A stretch of 38,653 nt of DNA from Actinomycetota bacterium. GTDB lineage: Bacteria > Actinomycetota > Humimicrobiia > Humimicrobiales > Humimicrobiaceae. Location: positions 1-38,653 of the forward strand of contig JAQUOE010000012.1 in NCBI GenBank assembly GCA_028717265.1, given 5' to 3'. Positions 10,568 through 19,754 of this stretch are shown in pieces. Numbering within the stretch: the first letter of the stretch is position 1; the number at the start of each line of letters is the position of its first letter. Made by a program: the position numbers and the translations under genes. The notes below the pieces were generated by a model. The model worked only from the letters and a program-made list of their open reading frames with translations. It had not been told where the DNA came from and made no database searches.

Positions 10568-10669
10568 TGTCTGATCGATGGTTTTAGCTAATTGTTCTTT
10601 AGTTAACGTTTTGACCTCCTGCCTTTAATTATATAAACTAATAATATTTCTAAACAGTAACTTTTCCCG

Positions 10670-11572
10670 TTAGTAACCGAATCTATTGAGCATGGATTCG
10701 CTTTTGGTCCAATTTTTCTCGACTTTGACCCACAATTCCAGAAAAACTTTACTTTTTAATAAATCTTCAAGTTCCAGTCTGGCCCGGCTTCCGATCGTTT
10801 TAAGCATATTCCCCGATTTACCGATAATCATAGCCTTTTGAGACACTCTTTCGGTATAGATACTGCATCCTATGATAATAAGCTTCCTGCCATTTGCAGT
10901 CGTGGTTTCTTCAAATCTCTCCATTTCGACATTTATGCTGTAAGGAAGTTCCTGGGACAGGTTTTCAAACAATTTTTCTCTCACTACCTCCGAAATTGTT
11001 TTCCCTATTGGCTGATCAGTGACCATATCCTCTTCAAAATATCTGGGCCCTTCCGGCAGTTTTCCGATTAGATTTTTTAAAAATCCGTTAACATTTTCCC
11101 CGGTCTTTGCCGAAATCTCACCCACATAATCAAAATAATCAAGACCATTAAGCTTTTCTTTTTCTCTTTCTACCCTGTCTTTTGAGATAAGATCTATTTT
11201 ATTCAACAGTAAAAACCCGGGTTTGCGCCTCTCCCTGACTCGATTTAAAATATAAAGGTCTCCGCTTCCGATCCCGGCAGCTGCATCTACAATAACGACA
11301 ATTAAATCGGAATCATCCAGCACTGACAAAACAGTATTACTCAACCTTTCTCCAAACAGGCCCTTTGGTTTGAAAAAACCCGGACAATCAATAAAAATAA
11401 CCTGTGAGTCCTTAGTATTTAAAATACAATTAATCCTATTTCTTGTTGTCTGTATCTTGCCGGAAGTAATAACTACCTTCCGGTCCAAAATTTTATTGAC
11501 CAGAGTAGACTTTCCTGCGTTTGTTCTTCCAATCAGGCCCACAAAACCGGACTTAAAATTGCTTTTTTCCAT
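10670..11572 (-). CDS. era: GTPase Era
   Basis: Essential GTPase that binds the 3' end of 16S rRNA and acts in 30S maturation. The 300 aa contain the P-loop GRTNAGKS (15-22), switch II as DCPG (62-65, where most Era proteins have DTPG), the guanine-specificity motif NKID (about 125) and a C-terminal KH domain with the GXXG-type loop IIGKSGNMLKTIG (about 245-257). The ATG overlaps the preceding GNAT stop by one base (TAATG), suggesting translational coupling. ybeY, another rRNA-processing gene, lies just upstream in the same block. Confidence 0.97.
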   Translation of the reverse strand: MEKSNFKSGFVGLIGRTNAGKSTLVNKILDRKVVITSGKIQTTRNRINCILNTKDSQVIFIDCPGFFKPKGLFGERLSNTVLSVLDDSDLIVVIVDAAAGIGSGDLYILNRVRERRKPGFLLLNKIDLISKDRVEREKEKLNGLDYFDYVGEISAKTGENVNGFLKNLIGKLPEGPRYFEEDMVTDQPIGKTISEVVREKLFENLSQELPYSINVEMERFEETTTANGRKLIIIGCSIYTERVSQKAMIIGKSGNMLKTIGSRARLELEDLLKSKVFLELWVKVEKNWTKSESMLNRFGY

Positions 11573-12039
11573 TATAGCTCCAACTTCATCAAATCCCTGT
11601 TTATCCCCCTGCCGTACTCATTTTTCCTGAAGTCTATTCTTTCAAAACCAAATTTTTTATAAAGATGGTTGGCTGCTTTATTACGAGGATCTACGGTCAA
11701 TTCTATTTCTTTAAAACCGTCCTTCTTTAAATTAGAAATTACTTCCTCCAGAAGTTTTTTACCGATTCCTTTTCTTCTGTATGCCTTATCTATATAAAAA
11801 GAATGCACAAAAGCGCAGGTTTCGCTTTTGTAGCTTCTTATAAGTTCGCATACACCCACAATATCAGGATCATCTCCATCTTTTTGCGCCACAATGAACT
11901 TTCCGTATCTGATTATTACCGGTATCAGCCACTGGTTTATCGAAGCTTCCCTACCCAGATTTCTTCTTTCGAGTTTTTCAATCATCCTGACTAATTTGTG
12001 ATCCACGCTTCTTATATCCCGGATGATTATTTCATTCAT
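11572..12039 (-). CDS. GNAT-family N-acetyltransferase
   Basis: A 155-aa single-domain acetyltransferase of the GNAT fold. The acetyl-CoA-binding motif A is visible as YRRKGIGKKLLEEVI (about residues 89-103), followed by motif B VDPRNKAANHLYKKFGFE, which resembles RimI-type ribosomal protein acetylases. The substrate cannot be told from sequence. Its stop codon overlaps the era start by one base, so it probably belongs to the same transcript, but this position in the cluster is not normally occupied by a GNAT. No good Shine-Dalgarno is seen before its ATG. Confidence 0.88.
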   Translation of the reverse strand: MNEIIIRDIRSVDHKLVRMIEKLERRNLGREASINQWLIPVIIRYGKFIVAQKDGDDPDIVGVCELIRSYKSETCAFVHSFYIDKAYRRKGIGKKLLEEVISNLKKDGFKEIELTVDPRNKAANHLYKKFGFERIDFRKNEYGRGINRDLMKLEL

Positions 12040-12181
12040 ACTGGTAACTAATATTGAATGCTAAAATATAAAAAAAAATATGTCTATTATCAATTCTACA
12101 GTATTTGTCAATAGACAAATCGAAAAATATTATGACATGATTGCAATAATTGCGGCTTCTGTATATGAAATAAAAAAAGAC

Positions 12182-12646
12182 TCAGAGGTTAAAGGTTCTT
12201 CTTATATCGGATATCAGGCTATTCTGAATGCCTTCCATGTCAACTTTGCCCTTTTCCTCAAGGTGGTCATAATCATATATATGCAGTATACCATGTATCA
12301 TCAGTAAAACTATTTCCAGATTGAGGTTCCAATTCTTATCCTGATCTTTAATGTTGGACCATGCGACTTCCGGACAAATAAATACCTCCCCTATAGTATA
12401 AGAATCATCTCCCGGATTTAGTTCATCTCTATCGGAAATATATGAAAATGAAAGAACATCGGTTTCACTGTCGATATTACGATATTTTTTATTTAGTTTT
12501 CTTATTTCTTTGCCATCCAGGAATATAATATTGAGCTGGCTTTTGGAGTCTCTGTCGAACTTATCTGAAATATATGCGGCAACTTCCTTTGTCAGATCCG
12601 GATCCAATTTAACCTTATCCTGATTATCAATCAATGTGACTTCCAC
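12182..12646 (-). CDS. ybeY: endoribonuclease YbeY
   Basis: Zinc-dependent endoribonuclease acting in 16S rRNA 3'-end maturation and ribosome quality control. The catalytic and metal-binding motif HGILHIYDYDH gives H118, H122 and H128 in a 154-aa chain, and DVLSFSY is the other conserved strand. The start is a GTG at 12646 preceded by GGAGGA, and the gene overlaps the end of pgpH by 16 bp. The order phoH-pgpH-ybeY-era is typical for Firmicutes. A stretch of about 140 bp without a clear gene separates it from the GNAT gene. Confidence 0.96.
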   Translation of the reverse strand: MEVTLIDNQDKVKLDPDLTKEVAAYISDKFDRDSKSQLNIIFLDGKEIRKLNKKYRNIDSETDVLSFSYISDRDELNPGDDSYTIGEVFICPEVAWSNIKDQDKNWNLNLEIVLLMIHGILHIYDYDHLEEKGKVDMEGIQNSLISDIRRTFNL

Positions 12647-14835
12647 TTTTCCTCCAGTTTTTCTTCCAGGTCCTCTCTGGTCTTCGGACCAGGTTCATCA
12701 TATGAAAGTCTTGAATGATAAATTGATATCAGTCCGTCAACCAGTGTGTCCCTGACAGTATTTATTTCTTTTAAAGTTATGCTGGTCTCGTTAAGCTGTC
12801 CGTCCTTTATCTTATCTTCGAATATGTCATTTACCATTTGTTTTATTTTTTTTGGGGTAACTCTGCCAATAGATCTTACAGCAGCTTCACATGAATCCGC
12901 CAGCATAAGAATTGCAGACTCTTTGCTCTGCGGTTTCTTTGCCGGATAACGGAAATGCTCCTTAAGACCATTAGAGATCCCATTACCGTTTATCTCTCTG
13001 TCCTTTTGCTTCTCATAAAAATAGGTTATTATCGAGTTTCCGTGATGCTGCGAGATAATATTTAAAACTTTTCGTGGAATCTTATTCTTCACTGCCATTT
13101 CCATGCCATCTTTTATATGATTCGATATTATATGTCTGCTCATAGAGGGATTCAAACGGTCATGAACATTCTCGATATTCACCTGATTTTCATAAAAGTA
13201 CTCAGGTCTTTTCATTTTACCAAGATCATGATACAGAGCCGCAACTTTTACCAGCAGTGAATCGGCTCCTATGGATTTTGCCGCACTTTCGGCAAGATGA
13301 CCCACCAGGATACTATGATTATAGGTACCGGGTGCGGATATGAGGAGTTCCTTAAGCAACGGCTGGTCCGTATTGGAAAGCTCAAGCAGCCCCATTGCTG
13401 TCGTAACATTGAAAGTGGATTCGATAAATGGAAGAAAACCTATTGCAATAATTGCACAGATAATGCCATTTACCACTCCAAGTACGGTGTAGAGAGTGAT
13501 CGTCCCCAATTCCCCACCGATGAGGTTAACAGTAAGAAACAAAAAGGAAAGGACAAGCGAACTTATGAAACCTGCCCTCATCACCGCTGACCGCTGGGAA
13601 ACTTTTGATACCATATATGTAGAGAAGATACCTCCAAGTGTATAGGCAGTAACCAGGCTGAAATTAAAATCAGTCGCAATACCGACAAATATTCCAAGGC
13701 ATAAGGTAAGCATCATCGCCATGCGTGCATCGAATAAAATGGTGCAGATAAGAGATGCGGCCATTACGGGAAATAAATAATTCCACAAATTCAAATGGAT
13801 GGATGAAAGTATGGTAAATGCTTTAACGAGCAATGTAAATATTACAACCAGCATTGAATTTATTACCAATTTCTTTGAATTATTAAAAATACCGGGATTA
13901 AACTTTTGAATATAAAATCCAAACAGTAGGATGGTTATACAAGACATAAAAAACACATACAGAAGTCTCTTCCAGTTAAAACCTGTCTGTAATAAACCCA
14001 ATCTGGTCAATATAAGAATATCGGCATCGCCTACAATTTCCCCCTCGAAAACAATAGTCTGGCCTTCGAGTATGGACACCATATGCGGTGTGGTATTTAA
14101 TCTTGCCTTTTCCCTTTCTATTTCTGTGGCAGCAGGATCGAATAATGCCGTAGGCTGGATATTATTTTCCAGTACACTTGATATTATGGGAATGAGTTCG
14201 GGCTTAATTTCAGTATCTGCTTCGATAAGCCTGACGCCTTCGCTTCTGGCAAAATCCAGTTCGGTCGGCTTTATTTCCTCTTTCATTATCTCTCTCGCTA
14301 TATCCTGGGTTTTCACCAGAAGAAAATTAAGATCGTCAACTGAGAGATTTAAAGCCATGGAAATAATTGATTCAGTATACTGGCCGCTCAGAAGATTGGT
14401 CATATAATCAACTTTTTCTTCAAAAGATTTATCATCTTTTTTCTGGACTATCCCGGTCAGAAGATAAAAATACCTGATCTGATATAAAGATCCTCTTTCG
14501 CCATTTAAAACAGATATATCATAAACATATACATCTTCTACTTCTGCCTCATTTATATTTCTGTCTTCTTCTGTCTGAATAACATCCTCAAATTCTATGC
14601 CCCGGTTTGCCTTAATAGTTCTTGGACTTGGCTGTCCCAGTTCTATACCCATATTAGGAGCATAATTATATGTAAGAGCAGCCGTTACCAGACCGAGAGT
14701 CAAAATAAATATATACATCCTCTGCGCGAATTTACTTCTGAATGAAAAATATTTACTGATAAAATCGCGGGTCTTTTCCAGCTTGCTTTTTCCAGTTTTT
14801 GATAATTCTTTATTATGTTTATTTCTGGCTATCAT
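12631..14835 (-). CDS. pgpH: 7TM-HD membrane phosphodiesterase, PgpH-like (c-di-AMP)
   Basis: 734-aa membrane protein. The layout is a short cytoplasmic N-terminus, one transmembrane segment (about 38-56), a large extracellular 7TMR-HDED domain (about 60-275), seven hydrophobic segments (about 285-480) and a cytoplasmic HD phosphohydrolase domain with YHDLGKMKRPEYFYENQ (about residues 516-532) and ISQHHGNSIITYFYEK. Family knowledge assigns this architecture to hydrolysis of c-di-AMP to pApA, so it probably controls the level of that second messenger. It overlaps ybeY downstream and follows phoH by 28 bp. A diadenylate cyclase is not present in this window. Confidence 0.93.
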   Translation of the reverse strand: MIARNKHNKELSKTGKSKLEKTRDFISKYFSFRSKFAQRMYIFILTLGLVTAALTYNYAPNMGIELGQPSPRTIKANRGIEFEDVIQTEEDRNINEAEVEDVYVYDISVLNGERGSLYQIRYFYLLTGIVQKKDDKSFEEKVDYMTNLLSGQYTESIISMALNLSVDDLNFLLVKTQDIAREIMKEEIKPTELDFARSEGVRLIEADTEIKPELIPIISSVLENNIQPTALFDPAATEIEREKARLNTTPHMVSILEGQTIVFEGEIVGDADILILTRLGLLQTGFNWKRLLYVFFMSCITILLFGFYIQKFNPGIFNNSKKLVINSMLVVIFTLLVKAFTILSSIHLNLWNYLFPVMAASLICTILFDARMAMMLTLCLGIFVGIATDFNFSLVTAYTLGGIFSTYMVSKVSQRSAVMRAGFISSLVLSFLFLTVNLIGGELGTITLYTVLGVVNGIICAIIAIGFLPFIESTFNVTTAMGLLELSNTDQPLLKELLISAPGTYNHSILVGHLAESAAKSIGADSLLVKVAALYHDLGKMKRPEYFYENQVNIENVHDRLNPSMSRHIISNHIKDGMEMAVKNKIPRKVLNIISQHHGNSIITYFYEKQKDREINGNGISNGLKEHFRYPAKKPQSKESAILMLADSCEAAVRSIGRVTPKKIKQMVNDIFEDKIKDGQLNETSITLKEINTVRDTLVDGLISIYHSRLSYDEPGPKTREDLEEKLEEKWKSH

Positions 14836-14863
14836 TTAAATCTCTCATTGATTAACTATAAAA

Positions 14864-15835
14864 CTATTTCTTTATTTTTTCTCCATAGATCCTATAGGCA
14901 TCGACTATTCTCTGTACCAGTTCGTGTCTGACCACATCTTTTGAACTAAGATAGACAAAATCAATCCCCTGTATGCCCCTTAATATTTTTTCTACTATGA
15001 CAAGACCCGATTCTTTATCGTGCGGCAAATCTATCTGGGTAATATCGCCAGTAACTACTATCTTGGATCCAAATCCAAGTCTTGTAAGAAACATCTTCAT
15101 TTGTTCAGGGGATGTATTCTGAGCCTCGTCGAGAATAATAAAGGAATCATTCAGGGTCCTTCCTCTCATATAGGCCAGCGGTACCACTTCAATTATCCCC
15201 ATATCCTTATACTGCTGAAACTTTTCAACGTCCAGCATTTCATATAAAGCATCGTATAAAGGTCTTAGATATGGGTTGACCTTATCATATATATCTCCCG
15301 GCAGAAATCCCAGCTTTTCACCCGCTTCAACCACCGGCTTTATTAGAATTATCCGTCCTACTTTATCCTCCCTTAAAGCTTCGACTGCCAGTGCCAGAGC
15401 AAGGTAAGTCTTACCCGTACCTGCCGGACCTATAGTAAAAACTATTGTATTTTCTTTAATAGCTTCAACATATTTTTTTTGCCCCGGTGTGCGGGGCTTG
15501 ATTTTTTTCCCACTGTTCACCACGATACTGTCCTTGAATACCTCATGTGGTTTTAATCCTGATTTATCTTCCATGATCTTTATCGAATCACCTACTTTTT
15601 CAGAATTTAACTTCTGACCCAGGTTTATCTGTAATGTCAGTTCCTCTATAAGTTTTGCGACTTCTTTTACGTTTTTATTCTTCCCGGATATTTCCAGGTT
15701 GTTTCCCAGTACGAAAATCTCTACATTATATTTCTTTTCAATCATGCGGAGAAGTTCATCCCTATCGCCGATTAATTCTGCCATAGAGTGCTCGCCGTTA
15801 AAATCAATATTTAATTTTTGTTTTACCGGAGACAA
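14864..15835 (-). CDS. phoH: PhoH-like ATPase
   Basis: 323-aa cytoplasmic P-loop protein of the PhoH family, thought to act in RNA metabolism. It has an N-terminal KH-like segment (about 5-75), Walker A GPAGTGKT (136-143), a Walker B region in FIILDEAQNTSPEQMKMFL and the arginine-containing stretch TRLGFGSKIVVTGD. The start is TTG at 15835, chosen because AGGAGG lies 5 bases before it and no ATG fits better. It begins the phoH-pgpH-ybeY cluster after an 83-bp gap from the HIT gene. Confidence 0.95.
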   Translation of the reverse strand: MSPVKQKLNIDFNGEHSMAELIGDRDELLRMIEKKYNVEIFVLGNNLEISGKNKNVKEVAKLIEELTLQINLGQKLNSEKVGDSIKIMEDKSGLKPHEVFKDSIVVNSGKKIKPRTPGQKKYVEAIKENTIVFTIGPAGTGKTYLALALAVEALREDKVGRIILIKPVVEAGEKLGFLPGDIYDKVNPYLRPLYDALYEMLDVEKFQQYKDMGIIEVVPLAYMRGRTLNDSFIILDEAQNTSPEQMKMFLTRLGFGSKIVVTGDITQIDLPHDKESGLVIVEKILRGIQGIDFVYLSSKDVVRHELVQRIVDAYRIYGEKIKK

Positions 15836-15918
15836 AAATCCCTCCTGTAAAGATTATATCGTAAAATTATTAAAAAAATCAGAAGCTATATAAAGGGTGA
15901 ATAAAGAATGATTAAATT

Positions 15919-16263
15919 TTAACCAGGAGGCCAGGAAAGCTTTCTCTTCCCCAATATATGAAAATGCAGATGGTTCACACTCTGCCCTGCGCCAATTCCC
16001 GTATTTATGACTATTCTGAATCCATCCTTATCCAGCTCATTTTCCAGTGCAATCCTGCTCACCGCATCTATCAGTTCCTTTAACAGTCCGGAGTCCAGTT
16101 TCTCAACTTCCAGAATCGAGTCAATATGCTCTTTTGGAACAGCCAGAAGATGTACAGGCGCCTGCGGTGATATATCCTTAAATATCAAAACAGAATCATT
16201 CTCAAATACTATATCGCTTTTTATTTCTTTATTTATAATCTTACAAAAAAGACAATCTTCCAT
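15919..16263 (-). CDS. HIT-family protein, HinT-like nucleotide hydrolase
   Basis: 114-aa member of the histidine triad superfamily, most like HinT, a purine nucleoside phosphoramidase. The triad HLHFH (H98, H100, H102) is intact and the N-terminal CLFC (C4-C7) resembles the zinc site found in many bacterial members. The substrate in this organism is not known. It is flanked by AT-rich gaps: 180 bp (16264-16443) toward mtaB, in which I see no gene, and 83 bp toward phoH. rpsU and a GatB/YqeY gene, frequent near here in Firmicutes, are not seen. Confidence 0.93.
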   Translation of the reverse strand: MEDCLFCKIINKEIKSDIVFENDSVLIFKDISPQAPVHLLAVPKEHIDSILEVEKLDSGLLKELIDAVSRIALENELDKDGFRIVINTGIGAGQSVNHLHFHILGKRKLSWPPG

Positions 16264-16443
16264 TTTAATTAAAAATTTTTCATTTACAGAATAATGATTT
16301 ATAAGTTTAATATTATATGATTATAAAATTCTTTTATACTTTTTTACAACCAATCTTATTCTAAATGGGTGATTATACTATTTTTTTTGATTTTTACAAC
16401 TTCAGCGGATTTACAAATCCATAAATCAATGTCAAAAAATATT

Positions 16444-17805
16444 TCAAGATTTCAGGCTCAATGTTCCTTTAAGGCCATCTCTATATCCTGAATCTATGGC
16501 AATTTTTACTATTCTGCCTCTCATTAAAGGGAAGTCTTTTTTATATATCTGGAAATAAACTTTAATATAGTTATCCGAAGTACCGTTTGCCATATTGCTA
16601 TCGGTCTCCATATCCTCACATACGACATTTAAAACCTTCCCTATATTGTGCCTGAGATAATCGCTCCTTAACTCATCTCCGATATTCCTTATAATACTGC
16701 TTCTTTTGCTTTTTAGATCCTCATCTATTTGATGCCCCATCCAGTAAGCCGGGGTATGCTCCCTCCTCGAAAACTTGAAAGTATGAATTTTACTGAAGGC
16801 TATCTTCTTTATCATTTCCACTGTCTTTGAAAAATCTTCCTCGCTTTCACCCGGAAATCCTACCATTACATCTGTTGCAAGTGCGATACCGGGGAAGATC
16901 CTGCCAATCATTTTTATCTTCTTTAAATAATATTCCGCAGTATACGGCCTTCCCATAGATTCAAGGACTCTGTCGCTGCCGCTCTGAAGAGGTATGTGCA
17001 GGTGCCGGGCAAAACGTCCATTATTTCCTTTTATAACATCAAGCAGGCTTTTATCTATCTCGCCTACTTCAATGGAGCTGATTCTTATTCTCTTTATGCT
17101 GGAGTCTCTTATAATTTTTTCAAATAAATCTGCCAGTTTCCCGGATTTTGCTCCAACATCCCGATTATTTTTTTTAAAATCCGTTCCATACTTTCCGATA
17201 TGGATACCTGTAAGGACTACTTCCTCGAAACCCTTCTTCTGCAGATCTTTTATCTTATCCAGGACTTCGCTATAAGGAACACTTGCATATTTGCCTCTGA
17301 CTTTTGGAACTATGCAATATGAACAATTTTGTTCGCATCCATCCTGGATCTTTACAAGAGGCCTTGAATGAATCTGTCCGGCAAGAGAAGAGCATTCACA
17401 TAGATCCGGTTCATCCTTATTGGATCTTTCTTCAATAACTGCCCGCCGCCTTTTCTCTTTTACCGCTATTTTCCCGATCAAATCCGGTATTTTATATTTA
17501 CTGCTGTTTTTAATCACATAATCAATTCCATTTTCTTCCAGGAATCCTTTATTAAAAACGACAAAGCAACCGGTTACTATTATTTTACTGTTTTTATTCT
17601 GAGATTTGATCCTTCTGATCATCTGTCTGGCTTTTCTGTCGCTCTGAGAGGTCACGGTACAGGTATTGATTATGCAGAAATCGGGATCTTCGCAGTATGG
17701 GACGTGTTCCATCCCCCTTTTCTGGAGTTCTTTTACAATAAAATCCGACTCACTGAGGTTGACCTTGCACCCGAGCGTATCCATGGAAAATTTTATTTTC
17801 TTCAT
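16444..17805 (-). CDS. mtaB: tRNA threonylcarbamoyladenosine methylthiotransferase MtaB
   Basis: Radical-SAM enzyme that converts t6A37 to ms2t6A37 in ANN-decoding tRNAs. The 453 aa contain the N-terminal MTTase domain with the three cluster cysteines C13, C49 and C80, the radical SAM motif CEQNCSYC (C157, C161, C164) and a C-terminal TRAM-like region. The start TLGCKVNLSES and the motif PLVKIQDGC favour MtaB over MiaB, which usually reads TYGCQMN. Its ATG overlaps the rsmE stop (ATGA), so the two are coupled. Confidence 0.94.
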   Translation of the reverse strand: MKKIKFSMDTLGCKVNLSESDFIVKELQKRGMEHVPYCEDPDFCIINTCTVTSQSDRKARQMIRRIKSQNKNSKIIVTGCFVVFNKGFLEENGIDYVIKNSSKYKIPDLIGKIAVKEKRRRAVIEERSNKDEPDLCECSSLAGQIHSRPLVKIQDGCEQNCSYCIVPKVRGKYASVPYSEVLDKIKDLQKKGFEEVVLTGIHIGKYGTDFKKNNRDVGAKSGKLADLFEKIIRDSSIKRIRISSIEVGEIDKSLLDVIKGNNGRFARHLHIPLQSGSDRVLESMGRPYTAEYYLKKIKMIGRIFPGIALATDVMVGFPGESEEDFSKTVEMIKKIAFSKIHTFKFSRREHTPAYWMGHQIDEDLKSKRSSIIRNIGDELRSDYLRHNIGKVLNVVCEDMETDSNMANGTSDNYIKVYFQIYKKDFPLMRGRIVKIAIDSGYRDGLKGTLSLKS

Positions 17806-18527
17806 TTTTGATTAGCGCTCAAATAATCCAATACAGACAAAAAATAAATTGCTGCGGTTTCGGAACGATAGATATTCTTCCCGAACTTTATTTCCCTGGC
17901 ACCTTTTTGCTTTAAAAAATCCAATTCAGTATTTTCGAAGCCGCCTTCCGGTCCGATCATATATCCGATGCTGGAAGCATTTTTAACCTCTGCAAGATTT
18001 ATATTGATGGCGGTACTTTCTTCATAGGGAACATAAAATAAATCATAATCCGTAATTCTGATATCATGGATATCTTCCGGGGGGAGTACTTCGCACTTAT
18101 AATCTCTCTTACTCTGCTTTGAAGCTCCGTCTGAAATTTTCTGCCATCGGGAGGTCTTGCCGGAAATATCCTTTTTATCGGTTACCACCCTTGCGCTTAT
18201 AACTGGTATTATCCGGTCAACTCCTATTTCGGTTGATTTTTGGATGACAAGTTCCATAGAGTTTTTTTTAAGTACGCACTGGAACAGGATTATCCGGGGA
18301 GTTTTCCTGAAAATCCTTATTTTATCTTTTATGACCAGTATCGCTTCGGTTTTATTAATATCCGAAATCTCTGTTTCATATCTGTAGTCAGCGTCATCAG
18401 ATACATAAACCGTATCGCCGATTTTGCTTCTAAGTACGTTTATAAGATGATTTCGATCTTCACTTTCGATCCTTATTCTGTTTCCTTCGATGTTATGGGG
18501 ATCTATGAAAAAGTATGGGTAACTCAT
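17802..18527 (-). CDS. rsmE: 16S rRNA m3U1498 methyltransferase RsmE
   Basis: SPOUT-class methyltransferase that N3-methylates U1498 of 16S rRNA. The 241 aa have the N-terminal PUA-like part and the C-terminal trefoil knot with the SAM loops YMIGPEGGFENTELDF and YRSETAAIYFLSVLDYL. Starts and stops overlap by four bases with dnaJ upstream and mtaB downstream (both ATGA), so the three genes form a tightly coupled set. dnaJ followed by rsmE is a frequent arrangement; here prmA, which often separates them, is absent. Confidence 0.95.
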   Translation of the reverse strand: MSYPYFFIDPHNIEGNRIRIESEDRNHLINVLRSKIGDTVYVSDDADYRYETEISDINKTEAILVIKDKIRIFRKTPRIILFQCVLKKNSMELVIQKSTEIGVDRIIPVISARVVTDKKDISGKTSRWQKISDGASKQSKRDYKCEVLPPEDIHDIRITDYDLFYVPYEESTAININLAEVKNASSIGYMIGPEGGFENTELDFLKQKGAREIKFGKNIYRSETAAIYFLSVLDYLSANQK

Positions 18528-19612
18528 CCAATTACTTCTTTTCTTCCTTCTGCATATTTCTTCAGAAGTATTATTTCTTCCCTGGAAAGTCTTTTGGGAA
18601 TCCTTACATCTATATTGATAATATGATTACCTCTCCTGTATCCATTAAGCTGAACCATCCCGCTTGATTTGAGGATGATCTTTTCATTTGGCTGCGTTCC
18701 CGGTTTTATAACTATCTCTTCTTTGCCGTCAAGAGTTTCAATCTCTATTTTGCAGCCAAGAGCAGCCTGGGCAAATGATATCCCGATATTGGAAACTACG
18801 TCATCTCCGGATCTTTTGAGAGTAGGATGAGGAGTTACCCTTACGGTCACCAGAAGATCACCGTTTATTGAATCCCTGCCAGGAGAGTTTCCTTTACCGG
18901 AAATTCTCAGACTGTCCCCATCATGTATCCCGCCGGGGATATCCAGTTCCACTTTTTTCTTTACTGCCCGGTAGCCTCTTCCTCTGCAATTTTTACACGG
19001 ATCCTTTACGATTTTTCCCGAACCTCCGCATATGCTGCAGGTCGCTGTTGTTATTATATTTCCAATGAATGTCTGCCTTGCGATCCTTACGCTGCCCGAT
19101 CCGCCGCATTCTCTACATGTAACAATTCCATCTTCAGCTGTGCTGCCTTTTCCTTTGCATGTTTCACAGATATCATTGGCATTATATTCGATCGTCTTCT
19201 TGACTCCATATGCAGACTCTTTGAAGCTGATCTTTACCCCTGTGCTAATATCCGAACCCCGTTTCCTCCGGCTGTTTCTCCGCCCTCCGGAGAAAACACT
19301 GCCAAATCCCGATCCAAATATATTATCGAAAATATCTCCAAATCCAAACTCAGAGAATACGCTCCCGAAATCAAAACCATCGAATAGATTCTTGTTGAAT
19401 CCAAACTGGTCATACTGTCTTCTTTTACCTTCATTACTCAGAACTGCATATGCTTCGGAAATTTCCTTGAACTTTTCCTCTGATTCAGGATTACCGCCAT
19501 TTACATCAGGGTGATACTTGCGGGCAAGCTTTCTGTATTCACTCTTTATTTCAGAGAGAGTACAGTTTCGTTCCAGTCCAAGCACTTCATAATAATCTTT
19601 CTTATTTGCCAC
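18524..19612 (-). CDS. dnaJ: chaperone DnaJ (type I Hsp40)
   Basis: Co-chaperone that delivers unfolded proteins to DnaK and stimulates its ATPase. The 362-aa protein is a complete type I form: a J domain with the HPD tripeptide (YHPDVNGG), a Gly/Phe-rich linker (FGFGDIFDNIFGSGFGSVF), four CXXCXGXG zinc repeats (CETCKGKG, CRECGGSG, CSICGGSG, CKNCRGRG) and a C-terminal substrate-binding region. grpE and dnaK do not lie between hrcA and this gene, so its DnaK partner must be encoded elsewhere. It follows hrcA after 142 bp. Confidence 0.97.
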   Translation of the reverse strand: MANKKDYYEVLGLERNCTLSEIKSEYRKLARKYHPDVNGGNPESEEKFKEISEAYAVLSNEGKRRQYDQFGFNKNLFDGFDFGSVFSEFGFGDIFDNIFGSGFGSVFSGGRRNSRRKRGSDISTGVKISFKESAYGVKKTIEYNANDICETCKGKGSTAEDGIVTCRECGGSGSVRIARQTFIGNIITTATCSICGGSGKIVKDPCKNCRGRGYRAVKKKVELDIPGGIHDGDSLRISGKGNSPGRDSINGDLLVTVRVTPHPTLKRSGDDVVSNIGISFAQAALGCKIEIETLDGKEEIVIKPGTQPNEKIILKSSGMVQLNGYRRGNHIINIDVRIPKRLSREEIILLKKYAEGRKEVIG

Positions 19613-19754
19613 TGTTTAATTCACCTCAAAAATTTAAATAAAATAAAATTAGATTCATGGGATTATGAGATGCAGCCCGGAAATAATAACTTATTTTGAA
19701 GTTTTTTTCCAGTTGCCGCTTTCATGCCCGAATCGGGAAGCATCCATTCGGCAC

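Noticed and set aside
12080-12307. Plus-strand open frame of 75 codons overlapping the end of ybeY
   Set aside because: Its second half is antisense to ybeY, it has no Shine-Dalgarno, and its composition follows the AT-rich gap. I treat it as chance.
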